64,000 bases of DNA from an uncultured Croceicoccus sp. (GCF_947496385.1 NZ_CANMCP010000002.1:165035-229034); one strand, 5' to 3'; positions 23,299-32,880 are shown, numbered from the stretch's first letter. The notes: generated by a model from the letters alone, not told the origin. Translations and numbers: made by a program.

Positions 23299-23681
23299 TA
23301 GCGGTCTCCCCGGCGGTTGCCGCCGCGATCGCCACGATCGCCGCCACGGCGGTCACGGTCGTTCTTGCGCATCATGACGGAGGGTTCGTTGTCCATCTCG
23401 TCGATGCGGATGGTCATGTAGCGGATGACGTCTTCGTTGATGCGCGTCTGGCGCTCCAGCTCGGCAACGACGCCGGTCGGAGCGTCGATGTTCAGCATCA
23501 CGAAATGCGCCTTGCGGTTGCGCTGAATCTTGTAGGCGAGGTTCTTCAGGCCCCAGGTCTCCGTGCGGACAACCTTGCCGTCATTGGCCTCGACGATTTC
23601 GGTGGCGGTGTTCGCAAGCGCATCGACCTGAGCCTGGCTCAGATCCTGACGCGCAAGGAACACATGCTCGTAAAGCGGCAT
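23298..23681 (-). CDS. rpsF: 30S ribosomal protein S6
   Basis: 127 residues from ATG 23681 ([20 protein letters not shown]). It carries the S6 ferredoxin-like fold ([40 protein letters not shown]) and a Lys/Arg/Gly-rich tail ([20 protein letters not shown]). First gene of the operon. It has a 140-base leader containing a 9-bp hairpin. Confidence 0.98.
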   Translation of the reverse strand: MPLYEHVFLARQDLSQAQVDALANTATEIVEANDGKVVRTETWGLKNLAYKIQRNRKAHFVMLNIDAPTGVVAELERQTRINEDVIRYMTIRIDEMDNEPSVMMRKNDRDRRGGDRGDRGGNRRGDR

Positions 23682-23726
23682 GCGCTCGTTCCTTGTACTC
23701 TAACCGATCGCTGGCGTGTCCGCACC

Positions 23727-23765
23727 ATTGCGGGGCCCCTCCGGCTTTCTTCGTGTCCCCGCAAT
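23727..23765 (-). promoter_or_regulatory. Hairpin in rpsF leader, possible S6:S18 control element
   Basis: ATTGCGGGG (23757-23765 read on the minus strand) pairs with CCCCGCAAT (23727-23735), enclosing a 21-base loop with a CCGG segment, about 45 bases before rpsF. rpsF leaders in many bacteria hold an RNA element bound by S6:S18 for autoregulation. The helix is clear, but I cannot confirm the diagnostic loop nucleotides. It could instead end the upstream transcript. Confidence 0.3.
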
Positions 23766-23825
23766 GCAGGAACGTCCCGCGCCATACACGAAGCGGCGCC
23801 AGATGCAAGCCTTAGGCATGCACGC

Positions 23826-24764
23826 TCAATGCGCGCCGATGCGAAACACCTTGTGCAGGAGAATCGCGATCACGAAGCCCAGCGCCAGCCCCACCAGCGC
23901 GGATACGGTCGCATAGCTCAACCAGCCCAGCACGCCGGACAATGCGCCCGTGGCCAGTTCGACGTGATGCTGAATATCATGCACGACATGCGCCGGGCCG
24001 GGCACGCCCAGCTCCTCCAGCCCGTGCAGGATGATCCCGCCGCCGACCCACAGCATGGCGATCGTCCCGATGAACGACAGCGCGCGCAGGAGAAACGGCA
24101 TCCCTTTCAGCATGAGCCGCCCGGCCCGCTGTGACAATGCGCTGCTTTTCTGCGACAGATACAGCCCGATGTCGTCCATCTTCACGATCAGCGCGACCGC
24201 GCCATAGACCACGACGGTAATCCCGATCCCGATAATGGCCAGCACCGCCGCCCGCGACAACAGCGTTTCCGCCGCCACGGAATTGAGCGTGATGGCCATG
24301 ATCTCGGCCGAGAGGATGAGATCGGTGCGGATCGCCGCCGATGCGCGTTCGTTTTCGAAGGCGGCAGGATCCTCGATCGGTTCGTCGATCGTCTTGCCCT
24401 GTTTCTTCGCGCCGAGCTTCTCCATCACCTTTTCCGCCCCTTCGTAGGACAGGTAGCACCCGCCCAGCATCAGGATCGGCGTGATGGTCCAGGGCAGGAA
24501 TTCGCTGAGCAAAAGCGCGGCGGGCAGCAGGATGATCAGCTTGTTGAAGAAGCTGCCCTTGGCGATGCGCCACACGATGGGCAATTCGCGCTTGGGCGAA
24601 AGCCCGGTGACGTAGGACGGCGCGACGGCGGCATCGTCGATGACCACGCCCGCCGCCTTTGTCCCCGCGCGCGATGCGGCAATGCCGACGTCGTCGACCG
24701 ACGCGGCCGCGGCGCGCGCGATCACCGCAATATCGTCGAACAACGCTACCAGACCTGTGGCCAA
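23826..24764 (-). CDS. DUF808 family inner-membrane protein
   Basis: 312 residues from TTG 24764, chosen because GAAGGGG lies 7 bases upstream. The start ATGLVALFDDIAVIARAAAA, the stretch VIDDAAVAPSYVTGLSPKRE and the following membrane segments match DUF808 (YedI-like) proteins. Hydrophobic segments occur near residues 75-95, 160-200 (AVLAIIGIGITVVVYGAVAL), 225-250 and 278-305 (YATVSALVGLALGFVIAILL). Function is not known; a transport role has been guessed for the family. It precedes the ribosomal operon on the same strand with a leader between. Confidence 0.85.
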   Translation of the reverse strand: MATGLVALFDDIAVIARAAAASVDDVGIAASRAGTKAAGVVIDDAAVAPSYVTGLSPKRELPIVWRIAKGSFFNKLIILLPAALLLSEFLPWTITPILMLGGCYLSYEGAEKVMEKLGAKKQGKTIDEPIEDPAAFENERASAAIRTDLILSAEIMAITLNSVAAETLLSRAAVLAIIGIGITVVVYGAVALIVKMDDIGLYLSQKSSALSQRAGRLMLKGMPFLLRALSFIGTIAMLWVGGGIILHGLEELGVPGPAHVVHDIQHHVELATGALSGVLGWLSYATVSALVGLALGFVIAILLHKVFRIGAH

Positions 24765-24805
24765 TGCAATTCCCCTTCAAATGTCCTGTCGCGGGCGAAC
24801 CGCGT

Positions 24806-26239
24806 TCAGCGGTCGAGCCGCATCAGCAGATCGTGCGCAAACTGGCTCAGCGTATCGTCGCGCGCGCCCATCACCACGATGCGGTCGCCGGTTTGCGCGA
24901 TTTGCGCAATCCGATCCGCGCAATCACCGCGGTCCGCGATATGTTCGGCATTGCCGCCGGCCGCATTGATGGCGGCGACGATCCGTTCCGAACCGACCGA
25001 ACGATCGGTGGTTCCCCCGAAATAGACCGGGTCGGAAAAGATCACCCTGTCGTCGGGTTGCAGAACCTGCGCGAAGGTTTCGGCCAGTTCCATGCCCATT
25101 TGCCGCAACGGGCCATATCCGTGCGGCTGAAAAAAGGCGATGACGCGGCCCGGATGCGCCTTCAGCGTGCGGAGCGTTGCGGCGCATTTTTCGGGGTTGT
25201 GGCCGAAATCGTCGATGACGGTGATGTTGCGCGCACTTGTGCCGACGACATCGAACCGGCGCCGCAACCCTTCGAACCGGGACAATGCGGCGACGGCATC
25301 GGCAACGGACACGCCCGCGGCATCAGCGGCGGCAATCGCGGCCAGCGCATTGGCGAGATTGTGGCGCCCCGGCTGCTTCAATTGCAGGTCGTGGCGCGTA
25401 TCGGCGCGGCGGTCGACGATCGTGGCGGCGATGCCGGTCGGCTTCTGCACGATGGTACCGGGGACGACGCCGATGTCGGCCTCTTCATTGTCGATGGCGA
25501 AACGGGTTATGGCCTGCGCACGGGCGGCGAGTGCCATGCTCTCCGCATCGTCGGCATTGATCGCGGCGCGCGGCGCAACCGCCAGGAAATTGCCGAACAG
25601 GCTGCGCAATTCCTCCATGCTCTTGTGATCGAGGCTGACATTCAGCAGCACCGCGACGCCGGGTCGGTAGAGCGCGATGGACCCGTCGCTTTCATCCACC
25701 TCCGCCACGAACATGCCGCCATCGCCGGTGCGCGCGCTGGCAAAGGGCGCGTCGTCGGTGACGAAATTCTTCATCACGGCGCCGTTCATGATGGTGGGGT
25801 CGCGCCCTGCCTCCGCCATGATCCAGCCGGTCATGCCCGTCACGGTCGATTTCCCGCTGGTCCCGCCGATGGCGATGGAATCGGGCGCGGCATTGAACAG
25901 CTCGGCCAGCAATTCGGCCCGGCTCATCCGCGCGCAGCCAAGATCGCGCGCGCGCGCCACCTCCGGCACGCTCTCCTCGATCGCGGCGCTTGCGATCAAG
26001 ACCTGCTCGGCGCTGGTCACCCCGCTGCCGTCCTGCGGGAACAGGGCGATGCCCTGCCGTTCGAGCCATGCGAACTTCGCCGCGCTGCGTCCGGCATCGA
26101 AACTGCGGTCGGACCCGCCGATGTCCGCCCCCCGCGCCCGCAGGATACAGGCCAGCGGCAGCATCCCCGATCCGCCGATCCCGCAAAAGAAGAACGGGCG
26201 CGAAAGAAGGTCGGACGGTTTGGCAATATTGTCGGTCAT
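24806..26239 (-). CDS. Mur ligase family protein (Mpl/MurC-like)
   Basis: 477 residues from ATG 26239. The N-terminal Rossmann-type domain (FFFCGIGGSGMLPLACILRA), the ATP P-loop GGTSGKSTVTG (about residue 113), EVDESDGSI, and a C-terminal domain with VIDDFGHNPEKCAATLRTLK place it with MurC/Mpl ligases. Mpl joins recycled Ala-Glu-DAP peptide to UDP-MurNAc. The usual (D/Y)xAHHP motif is FGHNP here, so substrate specificity may differ. The divergent LD-carboxypeptidase 68 bases away argues for murein-peptide recycling rather than essential MurC synthesis. Complete length; a TTG 21 bases upstream is less likely as start. Confidence 0.75.
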   Translation of the reverse strand: MTDNIAKPSDLLSRPFFFCGIGGSGMLPLACILRARGADIGGSDRSFDAGRSAAKFAWLERQGIALFPQDGSGVTSAEQVLIASAAIEESVPEVARARDLGCARMSRAELLAELFNAAPDSIAIGGTSGKSTVTGMTGWIMAEAGRDPTIMNGAVMKNFVTDDAPFASARTGDGGMFVAEVDESDGSIALYRPGVAVLLNVSLDHKSMEELRSLFGNFLAVAPRAAINADDAESMALAARAQAITRFAIDNEEADIGVVPGTIVQKPTGIAATIVDRRADTRHDLQLKQPGRHNLANALAAIAAADAAGVSVADAVAALSRFEGLRRRFDVVGTSARNITVIDDFGHNPEKCAATLRTLKAHPGRVIAFFQPHGYGPLRQMGMELAETFAQVLQPDDRVIFSDPVYFGGTTDRSVGSERIVAAINAAGGNAEHIADRGDCADRIAQIAQTGDRIVVMGARDDTLSQFAHDLLMRLDR

Positions 26240-26307
26240 CGCCGCTGTGGCTATTGGCAAAGGGCACGCTTGGCAATCACGGGCATGGGGTTTAGCGATG
26301 GTTTTAT

Positions 26308-27126
26308 ATGTATAACGTCGCCATCTGCGCCCCGTCGGCCCCCTTCCCGCGCGATTGCGCCGACGCGGTGGCGGCTCTCGCCCGCGACTACCCGGACCTT
26401 TCGCTCACGTTCCATCCGCAATGTTTCGAGGAATCGGGCCATTTCGCAGGAAGCGATGCACAGCGGCGCGAGGCGCTCATCGAATGCGCGAACGATCCGG
26501 CGTTCGATGCCGTGTGGTTCGCGCGGGGCGGATATGGCGCGTGCCGGATCGCCGGGGACGCGATTGCGCGGATGAACGATGCGGCACGCGACAAACGCTA
26601 TTTCGGCTATTCCGATGCGGGCTATCTGCTCGCCGGGTTTTACCGCCATTCCATCGGGCGGCCGACCCATGCCCCCATGCCTTACGACATCGGGCGCGAG
26701 GGCGGCGCGGCGGCGGTGCGGCGCACGCTGTCCTTCATGTCGGGCGACCGGGGCACGATGGAGCCGTTTGCCGCCGATGCGCCGACAGTGGCCTTCAACC
26801 TTGCGACATTCGCCATGATCTGCGGTACGTCGCTCATGCCGGATCTGTCGGGCCATGTCCTCATGCTGGAGGAAGTGAGCGAGTATCTGTATGCCATCGA
26901 CCGGCTTTTCTTCCATGTTGCCGAGGCGATGCCGGCCATGAACCTTGCCGGCGTGCGGCTGGGCCGGGTGTCCGACGTGCCGGAAAACGATCGCCCCTTC
27001 GGCATGGGCGCAGAGGCGATCTGCCGCCATTGGTGCGAGCGGGCGGGCGTGCCTTTCCTCGGCCGGGCGGACATCGGTCACGATGCCGCCAATCGCATCG
27101 TTCCGTTCGGCCCCCGCCCGAAATGA
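26308..27126 (+). CDS. ldcA: LD-carboxypeptidase (S66 family)
   Basis: 272 residues from ATG 26308. S66 features: VAICAPSAP at the N-terminus, WFARGGYGACRI (nucleophile region, GGYG), GYSDAGYLLAGFY, and LMLEEVSEYLYAIDRLFFH with the catalytic glutamate, then the C-terminal GHDAANRIVPFG histidine. LdcA removes the terminal D-Ala from recycled or cell-wall tetrapeptides. No signal peptide, so cytoplasmic. It is divergent from the Mur-ligase-like gene, sharing a 68-base promoter region, which fits a murein-recycling pair. The usual S66 serine appears within the RGGYGA block variation, so activity should be judged by alignment. Confidence 0.75.
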   Translation: MYNVAICAPSAPFPRDCADAVAALARDYPDLSLTFHPQCFEESGHFAGSDAQRREALIECANDPAFDAVWFARGGYGACRIAGDAIARMNDAARDKRYFGYSDAGYLLAGFYRHSIGRPTHAPMPYDIGREGGAAAVRRTLSFMSGDRGTMEPFAADAPTVAFNLATFAMICGTSLMPDLSGHVLMLEEVSEYLYAIDRLFFHVAEAMPAMNLAGVRLGRVSDVPENDRPFGMGAEAICRHWCERAGVPFLGRADIGHDAANRIVPFGPRPK

Positions 27127-27195
27127 GATGACGGCGGGGCTTGCGGGCGAATGCGCCGCGACCTACCCCGCCCCGCAATGCATAAGGAGACATCC

Positions 27196-28137
27196 ATGAA
27201 AGCTTTCATCTTCCCCGGACAGGGGAGCCAGACCGTCGGCATGGGCGCTGCGCTCGCCGACACATCCGCCCACGCCCGCGAGGTTTTCGAGGAAGTCGAC
27301 GACGCGCTGGGACAAAAGCTCTTCGCCATCATGAAGGACGGGCCGGAGGATCAGCTCACCCTCACCGAAAACGCGCAGCCTGCGATCATGGCGCATTCCA
27401 TGGCCATCGTGCGCGTCCTGGAGAAGGAATTCGGCGTCTCGCTTGCCGAGAAGGGCGATTATGTCGCGGGCCACAGCCTCGGCGAATATAGCGCGCTTTG
27501 CGCCGCCGGTGCGTTTTCGCTGTCCGATACGGCGCGGCTCCTGAAACTGCGCGGACAGGCGATGCAGGCCGCGGTGCCCGTCGGCGTCGGCGCGATGTGC
27601 GCGCTGCTCGGCGCCGATGTGGAAAAGGCGTCCGAACTGGCGAAGGCCGCGACCGAGGCGGAAGGCGAAGTGTGCACCGTCGCCAATGACAATGACCCGA
27701 CGCAGGTCGTGCTGTCGGGGCACGTCGCGCCGATCGAGCGCGCCGTCGCCATTGCGAAGGAATTCGGCATCCGCCGCGCCGTGATGCTGCCCGTCTCGGC
27801 GCCGTTCCATTGCGAATTGATGGAACCGGCCGCCGCCGCGATGGACGATGCGCTGACCAAGACGATGCCGAACGCACCGCGCCTGCCGGTGTTCGCCAAT
27901 GTCACGGCGCAGCCTGTCGCCGACCCAGCAGAAATCCGCAAGCATCTCGTCGCGCAGGTGATGGGCCGGGTCCGCTGGCGCGAGAGCGCGGCGGGCATGG
28001 CCGCGATCGGCGTCACGCAATTCATCGAGCTGGGCGGCAAGGTGCTCGGCCCCATGGTCAAGCGGTCCGCCGATGGCGTGGAGGTGCGCTCCATCGTCAC
28101 GATGGCCGATTGCGAAACGCTGGCAAAGGAGATCTGA
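27196..28137 (+). CDS. fabD: Malonyl-CoA:ACP transacylase
   Basis: 313 residues from ATG 27196 with AAGGAGA upstream. Family motifs: FIFPGQGSQTVGMG at the N-terminus, AGHSLGEYSALCAAGA with nucleophile S94, the QVVLSGH stretch, and VSAPFHCELM with the catalytic histidine. It loads malonyl groups onto acyl carrier protein for fatty-acid synthesis in the cytoplasm. Followed three bases later by fabG on the same strand. Full length. Confidence 0.96.
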   Translation: MKAFIFPGQGSQTVGMGAALADTSAHAREVFEEVDDALGQKLFAIMKDGPEDQLTLTENAQPAIMAHSMAIVRVLEKEFGVSLAEKGDYVAGHSLGEYSALCAAGAFSLSDTARLLKLRGQAMQAAVPVGVGAMCALLGADVEKASELAKAATEAEGEVCTVANDNDPTQVVLSGHVAPIERAVAIAKEFGIRRAVMLPVSAPFHCELMEPAAAAMDDALTKTMPNAPRLPVFANVTAQPVADPAEIRKHLVAQVMGRVRWRESAAGMAAIGVTQFIELGGKVLGPMVKRSADGVEVRSIVTMADCETLAKEI

Positions 28138-28140
28138 GCG

Positions 28141-28890
28141 ATGTTCGACCTGACCGGAATGACGGCGCTGGTGACCGGCGCATCGGGGGGCATCGGCTCC
28201 GAAATCGCCCGCGCATTGGCAGGACAGGGCGCGCGTCTTGCGCTCAGCGGATCGAACGGCGACAAGCTGCGCGCCTTTCGCGAACAGCTGAATGCCGAAA
28301 CCGGCGGCGACCATGTGGAAATCACCTGCGACCTGTCGAGCGCGGAAAGCGTCGATGCGCTGGTCCCCGCGGCGATCGACACGCTCGGCAAGCTGGACAT
28401 CCTCGTCAATAACGCAGGGATCACCCGCGACGGGTTGATGATGCGGATGAAGGACGAGGATTGGGAGCAGGTGTTGCAGGTCAACCTGACCGCTGCGTTC
28501 CGGCTCATGCGCGCCGCGACCCGGCCCATGATGAAGGCGAAGTTCGGGCGCATGATCTCCATCACCAGCGTGGTCGGCACCACCGGCAATCCGGGGCAGA
28601 TGAACTATGCCGCGGCCAAGGCGGGTCTTACCGGCATGAGCAAGAGCCTCGCGCAGGAGCTTGCCACGCGCAACATCACGGTGAACTGCGTCGCGCCCGG
28701 TTTCATCCGCACGGCGATGACCGACGTGTTGCCCGAGGCACAGAAGGACGAGCTGAACGCCCGCATTCCCGCCGGGCGCATGGGCGAAGGGTCCGACATC
28801 GGCGCCGCGGTCGCCTATCTCGCGTCGAAGGAAGCGGGCTACGTCACCGGGCAGACGCTCCACGTGAACGGCGGCATGGCGATGATCTGA
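28141..28890 (+). CDS. fabG: 3-oxoacyl-ACP reductase
   Basis: 249-residue short-chain dehydrogenase: NADPH-binding TGASGGIG at residues 12-19, [10 protein letters not shown], catalytic serine in [20 protein letters not shown] with YxxxK (YAAAK), and the ending [13 protein letters not shown] typical of FabG. It reduces beta-ketoacyl-ACP in fatty-acid elongation. It is in an operon with fabD (3-base gap). Intact. Confidence 0.96.
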   Translation: MFDLTGMTALVTGASGGIGSEIARALAGQGARLALSGSNGDKLRAFREQLNAETGGDHVEITCDLSSAESVDALVPAAIDTLGKLDILVNNAGITRDGLMMRMKDEDWEQVLQVNLTAAFRLMRAATRPMMKAKFGRMISITSVVGTTGNPGQMNYAAAKAGLTGMSKSLAQELATRNITVNCVAPGFIRTAMTDVLPEAQKDELNARIPAGRMGEGSDIGAAVAYLASKEAGYVTGQTLHVNGGMAMI

Positions 28891-28966
28891 CCCCGTCGCC
28901 GGGTGGGTGGGCGAATGGCCGCACCCGCCCGGCAACCGGAACGCGCGCGATGCGTTGTCCCACACG

Positions 28967-29104
28967 ATGGCGCACAAGAAACCGAACCTGCCGACGAAGA
29001 CCTGCCCGGTGTGCGAACGCCCGTTCGCCTGGCGCAAGAAATGGGCGCGCGACTGGGACAATGTCGTCTATTGTTCGGAGCGGTGCCGCCGCACGGCGAA
29101 ATAG
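28967..29104 (+). CDS. DUF2256 small zinc-binding protein
   Basis: 45 residues from ATG 28967: [20 protein letters not shown] then [13 protein letters not shown]. The CPVC and CSERC cysteines form a small treble-clef zinc site, diagnostic of DUF2256, a family often near photolyase/cryptochrome genes, though not here. Function unknown. A GTG 60 bases upstream gives a proline-rich extension without family similarity, so the ATG is preferred. Confidence 0.8.
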   Translation: MAHKKPNLPTKTCPVCERPFAWRKKWARDWDNVVYCSERCRRTAK

Positions 29105-29119
29105 CGCGCCGCCATGACC

Positions 29120-29150
29120 GAAGGGCCGGACGTTTCCGCCCGGCCCCTTC
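29120..29150. terminator. Hairpin between convergent genes
   Basis: GAAGGGCCGG (29120-29129) pairs with CCGGCCCCTTC (29140-29150), with one bulged base. It lies between the DUF2256 gene and the convergent M2 peptidase stop and has no long T run. Confidence 0.5.
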
Positions 29151-29156
29151 ATCGGA

Positions 29157-31022
29157 TTACCAACCCTGCGGCTGGCCCTTGTTCTGCTCGTCCAGCCAGG
29201 CCTTGAGCGGGGCGAAATATTCCACCATCGCCTTGCCGCTCATCTCGCGGCTCCCGGTGAACGCCTCCAGTGCATCGGGCCAGGGCTTCGACGCACCCAT
29301 TTCCAGCATGGCGTTCAAACGTTGCCCCACCTCCTCGTTGCCGTAGAAGCTGCACCGATGCAGCGGCCCGGTCCATCCGGCCTGCTCGCATGCCGATTTG
29401 TAGAACTGGAACTGCAAAATGCGTGCAAGGAAATAGCGCATGTAGGGCGTGTTGCCCGGAATGTGATATTTCGCGCCTGGGTCGAATGCATCGGCGGGAC
29501 GCTCCACCGGCGGGGCGATGCCCTGATACTCGCGGCGAAGATCGGTCCACGCGGTGTTGTAATCGGCAGGCGCGATGCTGCCGTCGAACACGCCCCAGCG
29601 CCATTGATCGACCAGCAGGCCGAAGGGCAGGAACGCCACCTTGTCCATCGCCTGGCGCAGCAGCAAACCGATGTCCTTGTCCGCCGAGGGCACGTCTTCG
29701 CGGTTGAGCAGGCCGATCTGCACCAGATATTCCGGCGTGATCGAAAGTGCGACGAAATCGCCGATCGCCTCGTGGAACCCGTCGTTCGCGCCGTTGAGAT
29801 AGAGATACGGCTGCTCGTTATAGGCACGCTGATAGTAATTGTGGCCGAGCTCGTGGTGGATCGTGACGAAGTCGCCGGCGTTCACCTTGATGCACATCTT
29901 GATGCGGATGTCGTCGACATTGTCCACGTCCCACGCGCTCGCATGGCACACCACTTCGCGGTCGGCAGGCTTCGTGAACTGGCTGCGCTCCCAGAACGTC
30001 TCGGGCAAAGGCTCGAACCCCAGCGAGGAATAGAACCCCTCGCCGATCTTCACCATGTCGATGGGCCCCTCGCCCTTCGCCTCCAGCAATTCGCCGATGT
30101 CATAGCCGAGATCGCCGGCCCCTTCGGGCGCGACGAGCGGGTAGATATTGCCCCACTCCTGCGCCCACATATTGCCGAGCAGGTCGGCGCGGATCGGGCC
30201 AGTGGCCGGTTGCACACCATCGCCATATTTCGCGTTCAGCCGCCCGCGAACATAGGTGTGGAGCGCCATGTAGAGCGGCTTTACCTCCTGCCACAGCCGT
30301 TCGGTTTCCGCGGCGAACTGTTCGGGCGGCATATCGTATCCCGACCGCCACATCGCGCCGGTATTGGCAAAGCCGAGTTCCTTCGCGCCTTCGTTGGCGA
30401 TCGCGACCATGCGCGCGTAATCGTTTTTCATCGGCGCGCCGACATTGTCGTGCCAGCTTGCCCACATCTCCGCATATTCGGCCGGCGTGCGTGCAAGATT
30501 GCCCATCTCCGCCTCGATATCGCTGCCCGAAATCGGCTCGCCGTTCAAAAGGCCGCGACCCTTGCCATATTGCGCGTTGAGATCGGTCGCGATGGTGTTC
30601 AATTCCTCCGCCGCGCCATCGGCGGTCGGCGCGGGCAGGACGATGCCGTTGCGCAATATGTCGAGCTTGCGCGCCACATCGGCATCGAGCCCCGGGACAC
30701 GCGCATATTGCGCGGCGGCAAGCGCGTATTTCACCTGCTTTTGCGTTCCGATGGCGCCGCTTTGCGCGGCAAGCGCGTTGGTGTCGGGCGTTATATAGGT
30801 GGCGTTGACCCACGCGATGCGGCTGGCATCGACGCTGTAACCGAACAGGTCGGCTTCGGCGGCAGCGATGAATTGTGCCGCGCCTTCCGCCGTCATGGGA
30901 AAGCGGGCCGCCTCCTCCGCATCGGTGGTGACAGGGTTGCTGTCGGCGGCGGTCTGCGCGTGGCCGGGGGCGGCAAGCGCGATGGCCATCGCCATGGCGG
31001 CGACGGAAGAAGCGAATTTCAT
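29157..31022 (-). CDS. M2 family peptidyl-dipeptidase (ACE-like)
   Basis: 621 residues from ATG 31022. A Sec signal peptide (SVAAMAMAIALAAPGHAQ) is followed by an all-helical M2 metallopeptidase. The zinc motif is HHELGH (H390-E391-xx-H394), with the third ligand region in ANDGFHEAIGDF. Also visible are ITPDTNALAAQSGA and the substrate-pocket LPFGLLVDQWRW. M2 enzymes remove C-terminal dipeptides from peptides. Periplasmic, probably for peptide nutrition. Length matches bacterial members of the family. Confidence 0.92.
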   Translation of the reverse strand: MKFASSVAAMAMAIALAAPGHAQTAADSNPVTTDAEEAARFPMTAEGAAQFIAAAEADLFGYSVDASRIAWVNATYITPDTNALAAQSGAIGTQKQVKYALAAAQYARVPGLDADVARKLDILRNGIVLPAPTADGAAEELNTIATDLNAQYGKGRGLLNGEPISGSDIEAEMGNLARTPAEYAEMWASWHDNVGAPMKNDYARMVAIANEGAKELGFANTGAMWRSGYDMPPEQFAAETERLWQEVKPLYMALHTYVRGRLNAKYGDGVQPATGPIRADLLGNMWAQEWGNIYPLVAPEGAGDLGYDIGELLEAKGEGPIDMVKIGEGFYSSLGFEPLPETFWERSQFTKPADREVVCHASAWDVDNVDDIRIKMCIKVNAGDFVTIHHELGHNYYQRAYNEQPYLYLNGANDGFHEAIGDFVALSITPEYLVQIGLLNREDVPSADKDIGLLLRQAMDKVAFLPFGLLVDQWRWGVFDGSIAPADYNTAWTDLRREYQGIAPPVERPADAFDPGAKYHIPGNTPYMRYFLARILQFQFYKSACEQAGWTGPLHRCSFYGNEEVGQRLNAMLEMGASKPWPDALEAFTGSREMSGKAMVEYFAPLKAWLDEQNKGQPQGW

Positions 31023-31085
31023 CAGGGTGTTATCCTTCGATCCCGGTTCGTTATGAAACCGGTTTGGACCGCCCCCCGTCCGAAA

Positions 31086-31847
31086 TCAAGCGGTCAGAAA
31101 CGCCACCAGCTCATCGCCGAGCGCGCCTTCGGAAACGCTGCTCATATGCGTGCCCGGGATCGTGGCGCGGCGCCCGTCCGGCAATGCCTCGGCCAACGCG
31201 TCGGCGCTGCCATTGTCGTTGTCCTTGTCCCCGCACAGCACCAGGGTGGGCATCGTCGCCGCGGACAATGCATCGCGGCTGGTGTCGGCCATCGAGCCGA
31301 GCAGCAGCCGCGCAGCGGTGCGGTCCACCTTCATCGTTTTCATGAAGCTGACGGCGAAGAATGCCGGGTCGCCCATGCGCACCTCGTCGAACCGGTCGAT
31401 GGCATCGCGGAAGAAGACCGCCCGCTTCTCCCACCCGGCAAGCCCTTCGAGCCCCATCCCGGTCAGCACGAGCCGCCGCGGCGTAAGCCCGTCCAGCACA
31501 CCGCGCAGCACCGTGCGCGAGCCCAGTGAAAACCCGACGAGATCATATTCGACCAGCCCGTAATGGGCGATCACATCCTCAAGATCGCGGACGAGCACGT
31601 CGGGCGGGTAGCAGACCGGATCGTGTGGCGCCCCGCTGTGCCCATGCGCGCGCAGATCCGGCATGATGAGCGCGAACCCCGCATCGGCGAGCTTCTGCGC
31701 ATGGCCGAACTTGACCCAGTTCGTCTCCACATTGGAGAACAACCCGTGCAGCAGCACGACCGTGCCGCGCGTGCCCTCCCCCATGCGATGCACGGCAAGG
31801 GGCGTGCCGTCGCGCGCCGCAACCGTATCGTAATCGGGGAGAGCCAT
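31086..31847 (-). CDS. Alpha/beta hydrolase
   Basis: 253 residues from ATG 31847, seven bases after the asd stop. Alpha/beta hydrolase motifs: VVLLHGLFSNVETNWVKFG (oxyanion HG), DLRAHGHSG, the nucleophile elbow VGFSLGSR, the acid region VLCGDKDNDNGS, and histidine in IPGTHMSSV. Substrate not predictable. No signal peptide, so cytoplasmic. Probably cotranscribed with asd, which does not by itself reveal the role. Confidence 0.85.
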   Translation of the reverse strand: MALPDYDTVAARDGTPLAVHRMGEGTRGTVVLLHGLFSNVETNWVKFGHAQKLADAGFALIMPDLRAHGHSGAPHDPVCYPPDVLVRDLEDVIAHYGLVEYDLVGFSLGSRTVLRGVLDGLTPRRLVLTGMGLEGLAGWEKRAVFFRDAIDRFDEVRMGDPAFFAVSFMKTMKVDRTAARLLLGSMADTSRDALSAATMPTLVLCGDKDNDNGSADALAEALPDGRRATIPGTHMSSVSEGALGDELVAFLTA

Positions 31848-31854
31848 TGCGCGA

Positions 31855-32880
31855 TCAGCCTTTTTTCAAAATACGGCGGCCGAGCAATTCGGCGATCTGC
31901 ACCGCGTTCAATGCCGCACCCTTGCGCAGATTGTCCGACACGCACCACAGCGCCAGGCCGTTTTCGACCGTCGGATCCTCGCGCACGCGGCTGATATAGG
32001 TGGCGCTGTCGCCCGCGCATTCGACGGGGGTGACGTATCCGCCGTCCTCCCGCTTGTCGACGAGCATGATGCCCGGTGCCTCGCGCAGGATGTCCTGCGC
32101 TTGGCTTGCGGTCATTTCCTTCTCGAATTCCAGCGTGATGGATTCGGCGTGGCCCACGAATACCGGCACCCGCACGCAGGTGGCCTGCACCTTGATTTTG
32201 GGGTCCATGATCTTCTTCGTCTCGACGACCATCTTCCACTCTTCCTTCGTCGAACCATCGTCGAGGAAGACGTCAATGTGCGGAATGACGTTAAAGGCGA
32301 TCTGCTTCGTGAACTTGCGCGGTTCGACGGCGTCTCCGACGAAAATGGCACGGCTCTGCTCGAACAGCTCGTCCATGCCGGCCTTGCCCGCACCGGACAC
32401 CGATTGATAGGTGCTGACCACCACGCGCTTGATCGTGGCGACATCGTGCAGGGGTTTCAGCGCGACGACCATCTGCGCGGTCGAGCAGTTGGGATTGGCG
32501 ATGATCTTGCGCTTCACCGCCTCCTCGATCGCGTCGGGGTTCACCTCCGGCACGATGAGCGGCACGTCCGGGTCCATGCGATAAAGCGAGCTGTTGTCGA
32601 TGACATAGCATCCCGCCGCCGCCGCCTTCGCCGCGTAATCCTTCGCCGGGCCGCTTCCGGCGGCGAACAGCGCAATGTCCCAGCCGGTGAAATCGAAATG
32701 CTCGATATTGCGGCATTTGATCATCTTGCCGGTGTCGCCGATCTCCACCTCGGTCCCGACGGAACGCGAGGACGCAACCGCCGCGATCTCGTCATACGGA
32801 AATTCGCGCTCCGCCAGGATCGCGAGCACTTCGCGCCCGACATTCCCCGTCGCGCCAACGACGGCCACCCGATAACCCAT
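31855..32880 (-). CDS. asd: Aspartate-semialdehyde dehydrogenase
   Basis: 341 residues from ATG 32880 (MGYRVAVVGATGNVGREVLA). NADP-binding VGATGNVG, active-site cysteine in IANPNCSTAQM, and substrate-binding EPRKFTKQIAFNVIPHID together with HAESITLEFE identify Asd. It converts aspartyl phosphate to the semialdehyde, the branch point for lysine/DAP, threonine and methionine. Full family length. A TTG two codons upstream is possible but unnecessary. Confidence 0.96.
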   Translation of the reverse strand: MGYRVAVVGATGNVGREVLAILAEREFPYDEIAAVASSRSVGTEVEIGDTGKMIKCRNIEHFDFTGWDIALFAAGSGPAKDYAAKAAAAGCYVIDNSSLYRMDPDVPLIVPEVNPDAIEEAVKRKIIANPNCSTAQMVVALKPLHDVATIKRVVVSTYQSVSGAGKAGMDELFEQSRAIFVGDAVEPRKFTKQIAFNVIPHIDVFLDDGSTKEEWKMVVETKKIMDPKIKVQATCVRVPVFVGHAESITLEFEKEMTASQAQDILREAPGIMLVDKREDGGYVTPVECAGDSATYISRVREDPTVENGLALWCVSDNLRKGAALNAVQIAELLGRRILKKG

